Assembly (NCBI GenBank): GCA_040219355.1 | Contig: JAVJSN010000013.1 | Location: forward strand, 1-64,000 | DNA from: MH13 sp040219355 | GTDB lineage: Bacteria; Pseudomonadota; Alphaproteobacteria; Rhizobiales; MH13 | Direction: 5' to 3' | Length of the DNA stretch: 64,000 bases | Shown here: in pieces, positions 16,642 to 25,688 of the stretch | Layout of the letters: every line of letters begins with the position of its first letter | How positions within the stretch are numbered: the stretch's first letter is position 1 | Notes under the pieces: model-generated | What the model was told of the DNA's origin: nothing | The model's input: only the letters and a program-made list of their open reading frames with translations | The model's database searches: none | Translations under genes and position numbers: made by a program

Positions 16642-17486
16642 TCAATGGCCTCGATTGCGGGTTTGGCGGTCTCAATGAACGCACGCACGCGGGCCACTTC
16701 CACCGGGTTCCACCACACACCGCCTTCTTTAAGCGAGGAGGCCACGATGACGGCGTCGGCAACGCTGAGGATCGATAGGATATTGTCAGCGGTCACGCCC
16801 GAGCCAACCAGGACCGGCAGATTGGTCGCGTTGGCCACGTCTTCCAGCTCTTCCAGCGTTGCACTGTTGCCGGTGCGTTGCCCTGTCGCGATCACAGCAT
16901 CAACATCGAAGAACGCAAGGTCACGGGTCAGTTCAGCGACCGAGCGATCAGACACGATGGCATGGCTGCCGTGTTTGACGTGGGCATCGGCGAACACGCG
17001 AATATGCTCGCTGCGCAGGGCAGAGCGGTAGCGCATAGCTTCGGCGGCGCGTCCCTCCATGAAACCTTCATTGGCCACATACGCGTTCGCCCATTGGTTC
17101 ACTCGAATGAATTCTGCGCCGGCGGCGCGCGCGGTAGCGAAGGCTGGCATCGGCGCGTTGGCCAGGACATTGATGCCCATCGGCACATCGAAGTTACGAC
17201 GGATACGGTCGGCGACCACTGCCATAAATCCTGTTGTCTCTGGTCCAATGTCTTCGGGCTTGGCGAACGGAACATCGCCATGGTTTTCCACGATCAGGCC
17301 GTGCATGCCATTGGAGATCAAAGCATCAGCATCACGCATACAGGCATCGTAAATTGCCTCCATGCTTTCTCCACGATAACGCGGGCTGCCTGGAAAAGGC
17401 GGGCAATGGATCATCCCGATCAGCGCTTTGGAGCGCCCGAAAATATCGCGGATAGCACCGCCATCATTGCTGGAAATGGTTTGCAT
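16638..17486 (-). CDS. BtpA/SgcQ-family TIM-barrel protein
   Basis: About 282 residues. The family N-terminus ALIGMIHCPPFPGSPRY, the DADALISNGMHGLIVEN segment, and the phosphate-site end PVLVGSGVTADNI and AVIVASSLKEGG are clear. It is closer to canonical BtpA/SgcQ than the 12031-12795 paralogue. The family is a predicted nucleosidase-like or aldolase-like barrel, biochemically poorly known. ATG 17486 is chosen because homologous sequence begins soon after; ATG 17519 is possible and neither has a strong ribosome site. It follows the permease and precedes the TenA-like gene. Confidence 0.75.
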   Translation of the reverse strand: MQTISSNDGGAIRDIFGRSKALIGMIHCPPFPGSPRYRGESMEAIYDACMRDADALISNGMHGLIVENHGDVPFAKPEDIGPETTGFMAVVADRIRRNFDVPMGINVLANAPMPAFATARAAGAEFIRVNQWANAYVANEGFMEGRAAEAMRYRSALRSEHIRVFADAHVKHGSHAIVSDRSVAELTRDLAFFDVDAVIATGQRTGNSATLEELEDVANATNLPVLVGSGVTADNILSILSVADAVIVASSLKEGGVWWNPVEVARVRAFIETAKPAIEAIE

Positions 17487-17533
17487 AGACTGTCCAGTTT
17501 GTGGGCTTATGCCTGGCATATGCCAGCGCGCGT

Positions 17534-18535
17534 TCAGCCCTTGCGTTTGAATGAGAAGGTCGCCGTGAAGATCCGTGTGTTCAGCCAGATGGCGATCAGG
17601 ATGATTGTGCCGGTGACGATCTGCGTGAAGAACGGAGAGATGTGCATTAGGATCAATCCATTGCCAATGACGGCGATGGTGAGTGCCCCAAGCACGGTGC
17701 CCAGGATAGAACCACGCCCGCCAAACAGCGATGTGCCACCGAGGACCACCGCTGCAATGACCTGAAGCTCAAAGCCAACTGCAGCGTTGGATGAACCAGA
17801 TCCCAAACGCGCCGCTATCAAGAGGCCTGCGACGGCAGCAGCGACACCGGTCAGCATATAGACCGACGTGATCGTCCAGCGTGCTGGCATACCCACACGC
17901 CGCGCCGCTTCGGGGTTTGATCCAACAGCGATGACCCTGCGGCCATAGAGATTGCGGCTGAGGATTAGCCAACCAATTCCGGCAATGGCCAGAGCGATGA
18001 TGGCAGGAACCGGTATGCCCATCAGCGTTCCGCGTCCTAAAGCGAAGAAGCCTGGAACGTTGGAAATCGGGATGGAATAGCCTTGCGTCATGTAGAGCGC
18101 CAATCCCCGCAGGATCGAAAGGCCTGCCAGCGTAACGATGAAGGCTGGAATACCCTGATAGGCGACGAACCAGCCCTGCGCAAAGCCTATGAAGGCACCC
18201 AGCGCGAGCATGGCAATGATCACCACTGGCCAAGGCACGCCCATCATCAAAATGAGGGCGGCAGCGGCATTGATCAGCGCGACTTGCGAGCCAACCGATA
18301 GGTCGATGCCTGCTGTGATGATCACAAACGTCATCGCAGTGGCAACAATCAAAATAGGTGCGGCTTGCCGCAGGATGTTGAGAATGTTTCCGGTGGTCAG
18401 GAATACGTCTGTTGAGAGTGAAAAGAAGACCAGGCAAACGGCAAAAAAGAAGGTGATCGACAGAACCTGCGCATGCTCGGCGACAAAGTCGGCAATTGCC
18501 GACCCTTCGCCGCGCTCGGTGTAGTTGACGCTCAA
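17534..18535 (-). CDS. ABC transporter permease, ribose/fructose (RbsC/FrcC) type
   Basis: A 333-residue inner-membrane permease with about ten helices. It carries the family signatures AGIDLSVGSQVAL, AYQGIPAFIVTLAGL and VVLGGTSLFGGRGS. The start is TTG 18535, overlapping the ATPase stop (TTGA), with GGGAGAAG upstream. It forms the channel for the sugar-like ligand bound by the 19329-20264 protein. Confidence 0.88.
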   Translation of the reverse strand: MSVNYTERGEGSAIADFVAEHAQVLSITFFFAVCLVFFSLSTDVFLTTGNILNILRQAAPILIVATAMTFVIITAGIDLSVGSQVALINAAAALILMMGVPWPVVIIAMLALGAFIGFAQGWFVAYQGIPAFIVTLAGLSILRGLALYMTQGYSIPISNVPGFFALGRGTLMGIPVPAIIALAIAGIGWLILSRNLYGRRVIAVGSNPEAARRVGMPARWTITSVYMLTGVAAAVAGLLIAARLGSGSSNAAVGFELQVIAAVVLGGTSLFGGRGSILGTVLGALTIAVIGNGLILMHISPFFTQIVTGTIILIAIWLNTRIFTATFSFKRKG

Positions 18536-19320
18536 AGGTCTTCTCCCTTGCCGACAATCAATTTCACAAGGTCTTCAAGGTCAGTCTCTTCGATGCGGCG
18601 TTCGGCCACTTTGGTGCCCTCATACATAACGGCAATCTTGTCACAAACGCGGAACAGGTCTTGCAAGCGGTGGGTGATCAGGATCACCGACACGCCGCGC
18701 TCTTTCACCCGATTGATGAGTCGCAGTACGGCTTCAACTTCGGCCACGGCCAGAGCGGATGTCGGCTCATCCATGATCAACACCCTGGGATCAAACGATG
18801 CCGCGCGCGCGATGGCGATTGCTTGGCGCTGACCGCCAGATAGTTGCGCAACTTTGGCATTCAGCTTGGGAATGCGGATATCGAGATCATCCAACATCTC
18901 GCGGGCATGGGTTTTCATGGATGTGTTGTTGAGGAACGAAAACTTTGTTTCTTCGCGGCCGAGGAACAGATTTCCCATGACATCAATGTGGTCGCAGAGG
19001 CTGAGGTCCTGGAACACCATTTCAATCTGCCGCGCCCGCGCGTCGGAGGGATTGGTAAAATGGACCTGTTCGCCATCAATGGCGATGGAACCACTGTCGG
19101 CGACGTACGTGCCGGAAATGATTTTCGTTAGCGTCGACTTACCAGCAGCGTTATCGCCAATTAGCCCAACACATTCTCCCGGCGCGACATCAAGATCCAC
19201 GCCCCGCAGTGCTTCAATGGAGCCGAATGTTTTGCGGATGTCTTTTAGAGAAATGCGTGGGGCAACTGAAGTCCCGGAGAGCGCAAGGCCCTCCGGGGAT
19301 GATACGTGTGGGGACGTCAT
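18532..19320 (-). CDS. ABC transporter ATP-binding protein, single-domain FrcA type
   Basis: A 262-residue ATPase with one nucleotide-binding domain, rather than the duplicated RbsA form. Walker A is GDNAAGKSTL, the signature LSGGQRQ, Walker B VLIMDEPTSAL and the switch VILITHR. Single-domain versions (FrcA-like) are common in alphaproteobacteria and act as homodimers. It lies 8 bases after the binding-protein gene. Confidence 0.88.
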   Translation of the reverse strand: MTSPHVSSPEGLALSGTSVAPRISLKDIRKTFGSIEALRGVDLDVAPGECVGLIGDNAAGKSTLTKIISGTYVADSGSIAIDGEQVHFTNPSDARARQIEMVFQDLSLCDHIDVMGNLFLGREETKFSFLNNTSMKTHAREMLDDLDIRIPKLNAKVAQLSGGQRQAIAIARAASFDPRVLIMDEPTSALAVAEVEAVLRLINRVKERGVSVILITHRLQDLFRVCDKIAVMYEGTKVAERRIEETDLEDLVKLIVGKGEDL

Positions 19321-19328
19321 TGTGCCGC

Positions 19329-20264
19329 CTATTCGAAGATGCTGCGGAAATCATCCACATTATCAGAGGTTACGATGGTCACAGGAACCGACACAATTGG
19401 GTCGGTGGAACCACCGCCTGCCAGCGTGTTGAGCACTTCAACGGCAGTGGCGCCCATCTGACCTGGGTCCTGCTGGATCACAGCTGTGACATAGCCTGCG
19501 TCAATGCCGGCAATTGCCTGTGCGGTGAGATCCCAGCCGAACACGCGAATGGAATCTTGCTTGCCTTGGCTTTCAACCGCAGCGATTGCACCCAAAAGGG
19601 CAGGTTCGCCGGTTGCATAGATTGCATCCAGGTCAGGGTTGGCGGTGATCAGGTTCTCAGCAGCAGAAAGCGCCAGATCCTGCACGTTCTGACCATCAAC
19701 AACGGTTGCCAAGCTCACGCCCTCAACACCTTCAATGGTGTCGACAAAGCCAGCCTGACGGATGTTCTGAATCGATGAGTTAAGAGCACCGACGATGCCA
19801 ACTTTGGCTTCGCCACCCATTTCAGCCGCCATGTACTCGAGGAAGAACTCTCCCATCATTGCGCCGGCAGTGGCATTGTCCACGCCAACCTGAGCAGCGT
19901 GTGGGCCTTCTGGTAGAACGGCATCAACGGCAACCACTGGAATTCCTGCATCAACGGCTTGCTCAACGGCTGGCATGATGCCGTTCACGTCGATAGCAAT
20001 GACCACAATGCCGTCTACACCCTGCTGGATGTATGTCTCAATTGCGCTGTTTTGGGCAGCTGGATCGTTGTTGGCGTTGAAGATCACCACCTCATCGCCC
20101 AATTCAGCGGCAGCGGCCAGCGCGCCTTCGTTCATCTGGTTGAAGAAAAGTGCCTGTTGGTTGATCTGCACAACGGCAAATGTCTCATCTGCCAGCGCGG
20201 CACTGGCGCTCATGCCGAAGACGGCTGTTGCAGCTAACAATGTTGTTTTGATTGTATTTTTCAT
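19329..20264 (-). CDS. Sugar ABC transporter substrate-binding protein, RbsB type
   Basis: A 311-residue periplasmic binding protein with Sec signal MKNTIKTTLLAATAVFGMSA and cleavage after ASAALA. The type I periplasmic-binding fold is seen in VVIFNANNDPAAQ and GVDGIVVIAIDVNG. AGGAG lies just upstream of ATG 20264. First gene of the operon continuing through ATPase, permease, BtpA, TenA-like, PTE-like and GATase-like genes; the LacI gene starts 41 bases upstream in the same direction. Confidence 0.87.
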   Translation of the reverse strand: MKNTIKTTLLAATAVFGMSASAALADETFAVVQINQQALFFNQMNEGALAAAAELGDEVVIFNANNDPAAQNSAIETYIQQGVDGIVVIAIDVNGIMPAVEQAVDAGIPVVAVDAVLPEGPHAAQVGVDNATAGAMMGEFFLEYMAAEMGGEAKVGIVGALNSSIQNIRQAGFVDTIEGVEGVSLATVVDGQNVQDLALSAAENLITANPDLDAIYATGEPALLGAIAAVESQGKQDSIRVFGWDLTAQAIAGIDAGYVTAVIQQDPGQMGATAVEVLNTLAGGGSTDPIVSVPVTIVTSDNVDDFRSIFE

Positions 20265-20305
20265 CGATTTTCTCCTATTGAATTCGGTCTTGGTGAGACC
20301 CTTGG

Positions 20306-21328
20306 TCAGGTCTTTCTGGTAATGGGGTTGGGAGCGCTGACGGATTGACGTTCGATCAGGCGCACTGGCAGAAGTTCGGTTGTTTCTAGAAATTTCGGGT
20401 CGTCCCAGTCGCCATCCAGCAGCATCTCAATGGCGCGCCGACCCATGGTGTCCACGGGTTGCTCGACAGCGGTGATGGCCGGCGCAAACAGATGAAGCGA
20501 GCGGACATTATCGAAGCTGACGAGCGAGATATCTTCGGGCACCCGCACGCCCTGGGCGCGGAAAACCTCAAGGACACCCACTGTTAGCTCATCAGACCCG
20601 ACAAACAGGGCGGTCTCTCCATCACACTCTTTGAGGAAACGCTGGGCTAGCTCGCGACCGGAGGCAGCGGCATGGTCATCGACATAGCTGCGCAACGGGG
20701 CGATGCCCTGCATTCCGCGCCGCAGGCCTTCCAGGCGCGCTGATGTGCTGAAAAGGTCTTCTCGGCCACCAATATAGGCAACCTTTCGATGACCAGCTTC
20801 ATAGAGAACTTGGCCGGCCAGAAACCCGCCTTGTTCGTTATCACAGAGTACACGCGGGGCTCGTGCGCCCTTCACATCTTCGTCCAGAACGATGGCGCGT
20901 GAGAAACTGTTGATGCGCTCTGCAACTTCGGCTGGAGGCATGTGATTGGTGATGAAAACAAGGCCATCAACCAAATTGTGAGAGGCATTTTCAAGTGCAG
21001 CAATCTCGCGGTCGCTGCGGTTCATCGTGGCATGCAACGTGACCATTTTGCCGCGCTCTGCCGCGCAGGCTTCCATGGCAGCGGCGAGCCGGGAGAAAAA
21101 TGGGTTGGCGATGTCCGGGATCACCAATGCGATCGTGTCGGAGCGACCGAGGCTCAAGCGGCGTGCGTGCGGATTGGGTCGATACTCAAGGTCTGCAACG
21201 GCGCGATCGATGCGGCCACGGGTGCCATCGGGAAGTTCAAGAAAGCCGTTGAGATAGCGAGAAACGGTCGCCACCGACACATCAGCGCGCTTGGCAACAT
21301 CCTTCAAACTATGCCGATTTTGGGCCAA
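20306..21328 (-). CDS. LacI-family transcriptional regulator
   Basis: A 340-residue repressor. The DNA-binding headpiece is SLKDVAKRADVSVATVSRYL and the hinge and ligand domain follow (TIALVIPDIANPFFS, GLVFITNH, FVGSDELTVGVLEV, ISLVSFDNV). Translation probably starts with TTG 21328. Located between the RbsB-type operon (same strand) and the divergent PfkB kinase, it likely controls both; palindromes at 21357-21375 are candidate operators. Confidence 0.87.
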   Translation of the reverse strand: MAQNRHSLKDVAKRADVSVATVSRYLNGFLELPDGTRGRIDRAVADLEYRPNPHARRLSLGRSDTIALVIPDIANPFFSRLAAAMEACAAERGKMVTLHATMNRSDREIAALENASHNLVDGLVFITNHMPPAEVAERINSFSRAIVLDEDVKGARAPRVLCDNEQGGFLAGQVLYEAGHRKVAYIGGREDLFSTSARLEGLRRGMQGIAPLRSYVDDHAAASGRELAQRFLKECDGETALFVGSDELTVGVLEVFRAQGVRVPEDISLVSFDNVRSLHLFAPAITAVEQPVDTMGRRAIEMLLDGDWDDPKFLETTELLPVRLIERQSVSAPNPITRKT

Positions 21329-21356
21329 AGGTGCGCTCTTTCCGTCTTATAAAGCG

Positions 21357-21375
21357 GTTTAGTAAACGCATTTAC
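21357..21375. promoter_or_regulatory. Candidate LacI operator (overlapping inverted repeats)
   Basis: GTTTAGTAAAC (21357-21367) and GTAAACGCATTTAC (21362-21375, arms GTAAA/TTTAC) overlap in the region between the LacI gene and the divergent kinase. The second resembles the TGTAAACGTTTACA type recognised by many LacI members. Assignment is inference from pattern and position. Confidence 0.5.
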
Positions 21376-21496
21376 ACTTGTTCTAAGCGCAAGAGTCAAG
21401 GATATTGAACATGTAAGAAATACGGGCGCGATGAACCTTTGCTGCGCTTCTCAGCTCCAGCCCCTGAATGGTCAGGGTGAAAAGGCAGACTCTTTT

Positions 21497-22402
21497 ATGC
21501 GCGCGTATGTGGTCGGCAATGTTGCAATGGACGAGACCTTTGAAGTCGAAGCGTTGCCACAAGAAGGACAGTCGATCCTGGGCACGCAACGCTCCAGCGA
21601 ACTGGGCGGCAAGGGCGCCAATCAGGCCATCGTGCTTGCTCGCTGCGGCGTGCCGGTCACTTTCATTGGCGGTATAGGGAATGATGCGCAAGCTGAGAAA
21701 TTGCGCGCCCGGATGGCACAAGAACCTGTTGATGCTCGCTTTGTCACACTGCCTGGTAAGGCCACGGATCTCTCTATCGTGATGGCTGGCCCAGATGGTG
21801 GCAATGCGATCCTAACAACTGTGGATTGTGCCCGAACGCTTGATGTTTCAACCGTAATGCCTGTGCTTCACGAATCGTCGCCTGGCGATGTGATGGTTTT
21901 GCAGGGCAATCTTTCAGCCCATGTCACTGCCGAACTGTTTGATGTTGCTGCTGCTAGGGATTTGAAGGTCGTCTTCAACCCATCACCTGTTGATGAGGCT
22001 TTTCGTCCCCTGATCGGGCGGGCCTCCATGGTGTTTCTCAATGAAGCCGAGGCTGAAACCTACACCGACAAGACCGCCAATGATGCTGTTCGTGCGCTTC
22101 TTGAAATGGGCAGCGGCACCGTTGTTCTCACACGCGGCTCACAAGGTGCTTTGCTTGGATTGTCCTCAGGTGCCATTGAAGGAATTCCTGCCCAAAACTG
22201 CGATGTGGTGGATACAACGGGGGCGGGGGACACGTTTCAAAGCGTTGCCTTGGCTTCGGCTATGCTGAGCGGCGGCTCTGTTTCAAGGCAGGCTTTGCAA
22301 TCAGCCGCCAAAGCAGCGGCTATCACGATCTCCCGGTTTGGCACGGTAAGTGCGATGCCTGGCAAGGCAGATCTTTCCTCTTTGCTCTCATCACACGTTT
22401 GA
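21497..22402 (+). CDS. PfkB-family ribokinase-like kinase
   Basis: A 301-residue sugar kinase. It begins MRAYVVGNVAMDETF, has the lid GGKGANQAIVLARCG, and the ATP/catalytic motif DTTGAGDTFQS near residue 246. It is probably the kinase for the sugar moiety imported by the adjacent RbsB-type transporter. ATG 21497 has AAAAGG 11 bases upstream and matches the family start; an upstream ATG at 21431 would add 22 atypical residues. It faces away from the LacI gene. Confidence 0.83.
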   Translation: MRAYVVGNVAMDETFEVEALPQEGQSILGTQRSSELGGKGANQAIVLARCGVPVTFIGGIGNDAQAEKLRARMAQEPVDARFVTLPGKATDLSIVMAGPDGGNAILTTVDCARTLDVSTVMPVLHESSPGDVMVLQGNLSAHVTAELFDVAAARDLKVVFNPSPVDEAFRPLIGRASMVFLNEAEAETYTDKTANDAVRALLEMGSGTVVLTRGSQGALLGLSSGAIEGIPAQNCDVVDTTGAGDTFQSVALASAMLSGGSVSRQALQSAAKAAAITISRFGTVSAMPGKADLSSLLSSHV

Positions 22403-22634
22403 ATGTGAACGGATAGCTTTGCACGCTGCCCGCTCAAAACAGAGGTCGCGATTGGCGGATCTGTTTGTTTGCAGAGCTGTGGGTGGCCGAGGCAATGATC
22501 CTTGGTCTATTGCTCTTGGTTTTGGGCGACGTTGATCACTAGGTTTGTCCTGCGACGCCGAGGGCACCCATTGACGTCGCTTGGGCGCAGAGCAGCTTCC
22601 GATCAGGCAGGTTTTTTATTCAGGTTGACCCGAC

Positions 22635-23543
22635 CTATGTCGCAACACTCTTTGTATGCTGCACCAAAATCTCTTCAAAAACGCGCTGTGCGCGCGATAT
22701 TCTGGTGCCTACAGAAAACGCGCACTCAAAATGCGCGTTGTAGGAAAGTTTTTCTGGAAGGATCGCTCGCAGCATGCCTTTTTCATGCCAACTGGCTGCC
22801 GTCTGGTCTGGCAAATGACCAATAAATTCTCCGGATAGAATGAGTGCAACCACGCCCTCCAAATTGCTACTGTTGGTGGATAGTTTTTTCGGTTGCATCA
22901 ATCCGGGTCGAAGCATGCCGCCATAGTAGTTTTTGGCGGCGTAATCGAACTGCGAAAGCTCGTCGATGTCGGGAGACTCGGTGGCATCAAACAGCGGGTG
23001 ACCTTGGCCGCAGTAGAGGGTTTGGCGTTCATCAAACAGGCTCACATAGCGCAGGCCAGGCGCATGGTTGGGAAAGGTATGAATGCCCGCATGCAGTTTT
23101 TGATCGAGAATCTGGCGTTCGATTTCAAGTGGATCGTGCAGGCGAAGGTTCAGAGCAACGGCTGGCATTTTGTGCCGTAGGGCGCGGATGATTTGGTCAA
23201 TTGGAAAATCAGGATTGCCGAGCAGCGAGTCCGCCGTTGCGATATGCAGTTCGCCAGTGATCTCGCCGCGAAGCGCGCTGACCTTGCCGGTGAAACGCTT
23301 GCAATTGTCGAATAGCTCTTTGGCTGCCTCATACACGACCCGACCATCATCGGTCAGTGCGAAACCAGCGCGTCCGCGGCGGCACAGCTTCAGCCCTAGT
23401 CGCGCTTCAAGGTCGGCCATCTGTGTGCTGATCGTTGACTGACTGACATTCAACGCAATTTGGGCCGGTGAAAAACCTCCGGCTTCTGCCACAGTGATGA
23501 AGACGCGCAACAGATGAATGTCGGGGCTGGAGATGGACATCAT
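22635..23543 (-). CDS. LysR-family transcriptional regulator
   Basis: About 302 residues. The N-terminal helix-turn-helix is seen in FITVAEAGGFSPAQIALNVS and STISTQMADLEARLGLKLC, followed by the effector-binding domain (GELHIATADSLLGNP and later). ATG 23543 has AAGGGA about ten bases upstream, favouring it over ATG 23552. It diverges from the ureohydrolase gene, which it probably controls together with the genes downstream. The effector is unknown, perhaps an amine or guanidino compound. Confidence 0.83.
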   Translation of the reverse strand: MMSISSPDIHLLRVFITVAEAGGFSPAQIALNVSQSTISTQMADLEARLGLKLCRRGRAGFALTDDGRVVYEAAKELFDNCKRFTGKVSALRGEITGELHIATADSLLGNPDFPIDQIIRALRHKMPAVALNLRLHDPLEIERQILDQKLHAGIHTFPNHAPGLRYVSLFDERQTLYCGQGHPLFDATESPDIDELSQFDYAAKNYYGGMLRPGLMQPKKLSTNSSNLEGVVALILSGEFIGHLPDQTAASWHEKGMLRAILPEKLSYNAHFECAFSVGTRISRAQRVFEEILVQHTKSVAT

Positions 23544-23574
23544 GGCCCGCATTCCCTTCGATATATTTCAATGT

Positions 23575-23584
23575 AAGCATGCTT
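23575..23584. promoter_or_regulatory. Palindrome between LysR and ureohydrolase genes
   Basis: AAGCATGCTT is a perfect 10-base palindrome, extended imperfectly to GTAAGCATGCTTTAC, in the 109-base divergent spacer. LysR regulators bind T-N11-A dyads here, so it is a fair operator candidate. Confidence 0.35.
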
Positions 23585-23652
23585 TACTACAAATTGCTTA
23601 GATGTTTGGTCTGGAGAAGACAATTGTCAACACGATACGGAGGACTCGTCAG

Positions 23653-24612
23653 TTGGCTCATTTCCAATCCCCCAAAACGCCAGACATGACAGCACCACGC
23701 TACAGCGGTCTTGCAACGTTCATGCGCGCCCCAGTGGCCGAAACGCTCGCGGGGCTCGACATCGCTATGCTTGGTATTCCCTATGACGGGGCACTGACCA
23801 ATCGCCCAGGTGCGCGCCATGGTCCGCGCGAGGTGCGCAATCATTCCAGCTTGATGCGTTCCATCAACCACGCGACGCGGGTCGATCCCTATGCTTTGTG
23901 TAAAGTGGCAGACGTCGGAGATGTGGCTTTCACATCGGCCTTTGACATTGAAGCTTCGCATCGGCAGATCGAGGACTTTGTGGTGGAGATTTCCCAAGCG
24001 GGCGCTTTGCCATTGAGCTGTGGCGGCGACCACTCGGTGAGTTTGCCGATATTGCGCGCGTTGGCCAAAGAGCCGGTGGCGCTGCTGCATATCGACGCCC
24101 ACACCGATACCTGGGACAGTTTTCAGGGGTCTAAGTTCAGTCATGGCGCGCCTTTCCGCCGTGCCCATGAAGAGGGCCTGATCGATCCCAAGAAGACCGT
24201 CCAGATTGGTATTCGCGGCGCGCAAAACGTTTCCGAAGGATGGGACTACTCGCACAGCACCGGCATGCGCGTCATGTTCATCGAAGAGGTGCGCGAGAAA
24301 GGCATTGCGTCCATCGTGAGTGAGGCGCGAACCGTGCTCGGTGATGGCCCGGTCTATCTGACGTTTGACATTGACAGTATCGACCCGGCCTTCGCTCCAG
24401 GCACGGGCACTCCAGAGATCGCCGGACTTACAACCGCAGAAGCGCTCGATCTCATCCGCGGCTTTCGCCACCTTGATTATGTCGGGGCAGACGTTGTGGA
24501 AGTGTCCCCGCCCTTTGATGTGGGCGGCATAACTTCACTAACTGCCGCTACGGTGATGTATGAGATCTTGTGTGTGCTCGCAGAAGTGCGTGCTGCTAGC
24601 GCACAAGCGTAA
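23653..24612 (+). CDS. Agmatinase/arginase-family ureohydrolase
   Basis: A 319-residue manganese hydrolase that would cleave a guanidino compound to urea and an amine. All metal motifs are present: CGGDHS, HIDAHTDTWD and FDIDSIDPAFAPGTG. The start is TTG 23653: an ideal GGAGGA (23639-23644) sits nine bases before it and family alignment begins there, whereas ATG 23602 has no ribosome site. It is the first gene of a long plus operon with the kinase and phospho-lyase-like genes. The substrate could be agmatine, guanidinobutyrate or a hydroxylated analogue. Confidence 0.82.
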   Translation: MAHFQSPKTPDMTAPRYSGLATFMRAPVAETLAGLDIAMLGIPYDGALTNRPGARHGPREVRNHSSLMRSINHATRVDPYALCKVADVGDVAFTSAFDIEASHRQIEDFVVEISQAGALPLSCGGDHSVSLPILRALAKEPVALLHIDAHTDTWDSFQGSKFSHGAPFRRAHEEGLIDPKKTVQIGIRGAQNVSEGWDYSHSTGMRVMFIEEVREKGIASIVSEARTVLGDGPVYLTFDIDSIDPAFAPGTGTPEIAGLTTAEALDLIRGFRHLDYVGADVVEVSPPFDVGGITSLTAATVMYEILCVLAEVRAASAQA

Positions 24613-24620
24613 GCGCGCCG

Positions 24621-25688
24621 ATGGTGACCACAACCCAAACAGCCCAGGCAGCGGGTCTGGCCGAAAGCTACACCGCTATGCCCGAGCGGGAAGCGCAGCG
24701 GCTGCTGAGCGGGTATTATGGCCTATCAGCCACGCTGAAGCGCTTCGCCACAGAGAAGGATGACACGTTCGCGGTTAGAACCAGCGACGGACAAAAGTTC
24801 GTGCTCAAAATCGCCAATCCGGGTGAGAGCTTCGGTGAGATCGATTTCCAACACGCCATATTGCGCACCGTGGAACGGCAGGATCCGGGGTTGCCGGTGC
24901 CGCGCGTCATCGCCTCCCTTGGAGGCGAGCATCTTTTTGCGATCACCGATGGCAGTGGCCAAAAGCGCTATGTGCGGCTGCTGAGCTTCCTCAACGGCAC
25001 GCCGCTCGATCAGACCGATTCCAGCGCAGAACAGCGCCAGAAGATCGGTGAAACCCTTGCCCGTCTGCGGCTAGCCACGGAGCCGGTTACCCATCCGGCG
25101 CAAGGACGTGTGCTGGCTTGGGATGTCCAGCATCTTGCATCGCTTGATCCCTTGTTGGATGAGATATCCGACCGGGAAAAGAAGGTTCTTCTGCGCGCTG
25201 GCATGGACCGGTTTCTGACCCTGCAGCCGCAGGTTCGCGCCTGCCGACAACAGGTGCTGCACAATGATTTTAGCCGCTCCAACATTGTCGTCGATCATGA
25301 GACACCTGGTTTCGTGACTGGCATTATCGATTTTGGTGATGCGGTAAAAACAGCCATTGCCATCGACGTTTCCACCGCGCTCCTCAACCAGCTTCCTCGC
25401 GAGCCGCAGGCCGATATGTTTGCAGCCGGGCGCGATTTGCTGGAGGGCTATCTCAGCATCGCCGAGCTCAATGAAGATGAGCTACGTCTTATCCCACATC
25501 TGGTCATGGCGCGGGTGGTAGCCAGGGCATTGATCACGCTTTGGCGCGCGCGCATGTTCCCAGACAACCAGGCCTACATTCTGCGCAACACAGAACAGGG
25601 GTGGCATCAGCTGGCTTGGTTTCTTGATCAGTCGATGGACCAGGTCAGCACTTTACTGCTCGATAGCGGGGCAAAAGGAAAAACATGA
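24621..25688 (+). CDS. Phosphotransferase of APH fold, hydroxylysine kinase (HYKK/AGPHD1)-like
   Basis: A 355-residue aminoglycoside-phosphotransferase-fold kinase. The catalytic loop is VLHNDFSRSNIVV (Brenner motif, Asp and Asn) and the metal Asp is in GIIDFGDAVKT. The N-terminal lobe has the Lys in KFVLKIANPGE. Its relatives next to class III aminotransferase-like genes include animal 5-hydroxylysine kinase, which phosphorylates a side-chain hydroxyl for later elimination. Stop overlaps the next start (ATGA). An alternative reading is a homoserine-kinase-like enzyme. Confidence 0.75.
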   Translation: MVTTTQTAQAAGLAESYTAMPEREAQRLLSGYYGLSATLKRFATEKDDTFAVRTSDGQKFVLKIANPGESFGEIDFQHAILRTVERQDPGLPVPRVIASLGGEHLFAITDGSGQKRYVRLLSFLNGTPLDQTDSSAEQRQKIGETLARLRLATEPVTHPAQGRVLAWDVQHLASLDPLLDEISDREKKVLLRAGMDRFLTLQPQVRACRQQVLHNDFSRSNIVVDHETPGFVTGIIDFGDAVKTAIAIDVSTALLNQLPREPQADMFAAGRDLLEGYLSIAELNEDELRLIPHLVMARVVARALITLWRARMFPDNQAYILRNTEQGWHQLAWFLDQSMDQVSTLLLDSGAKGKT

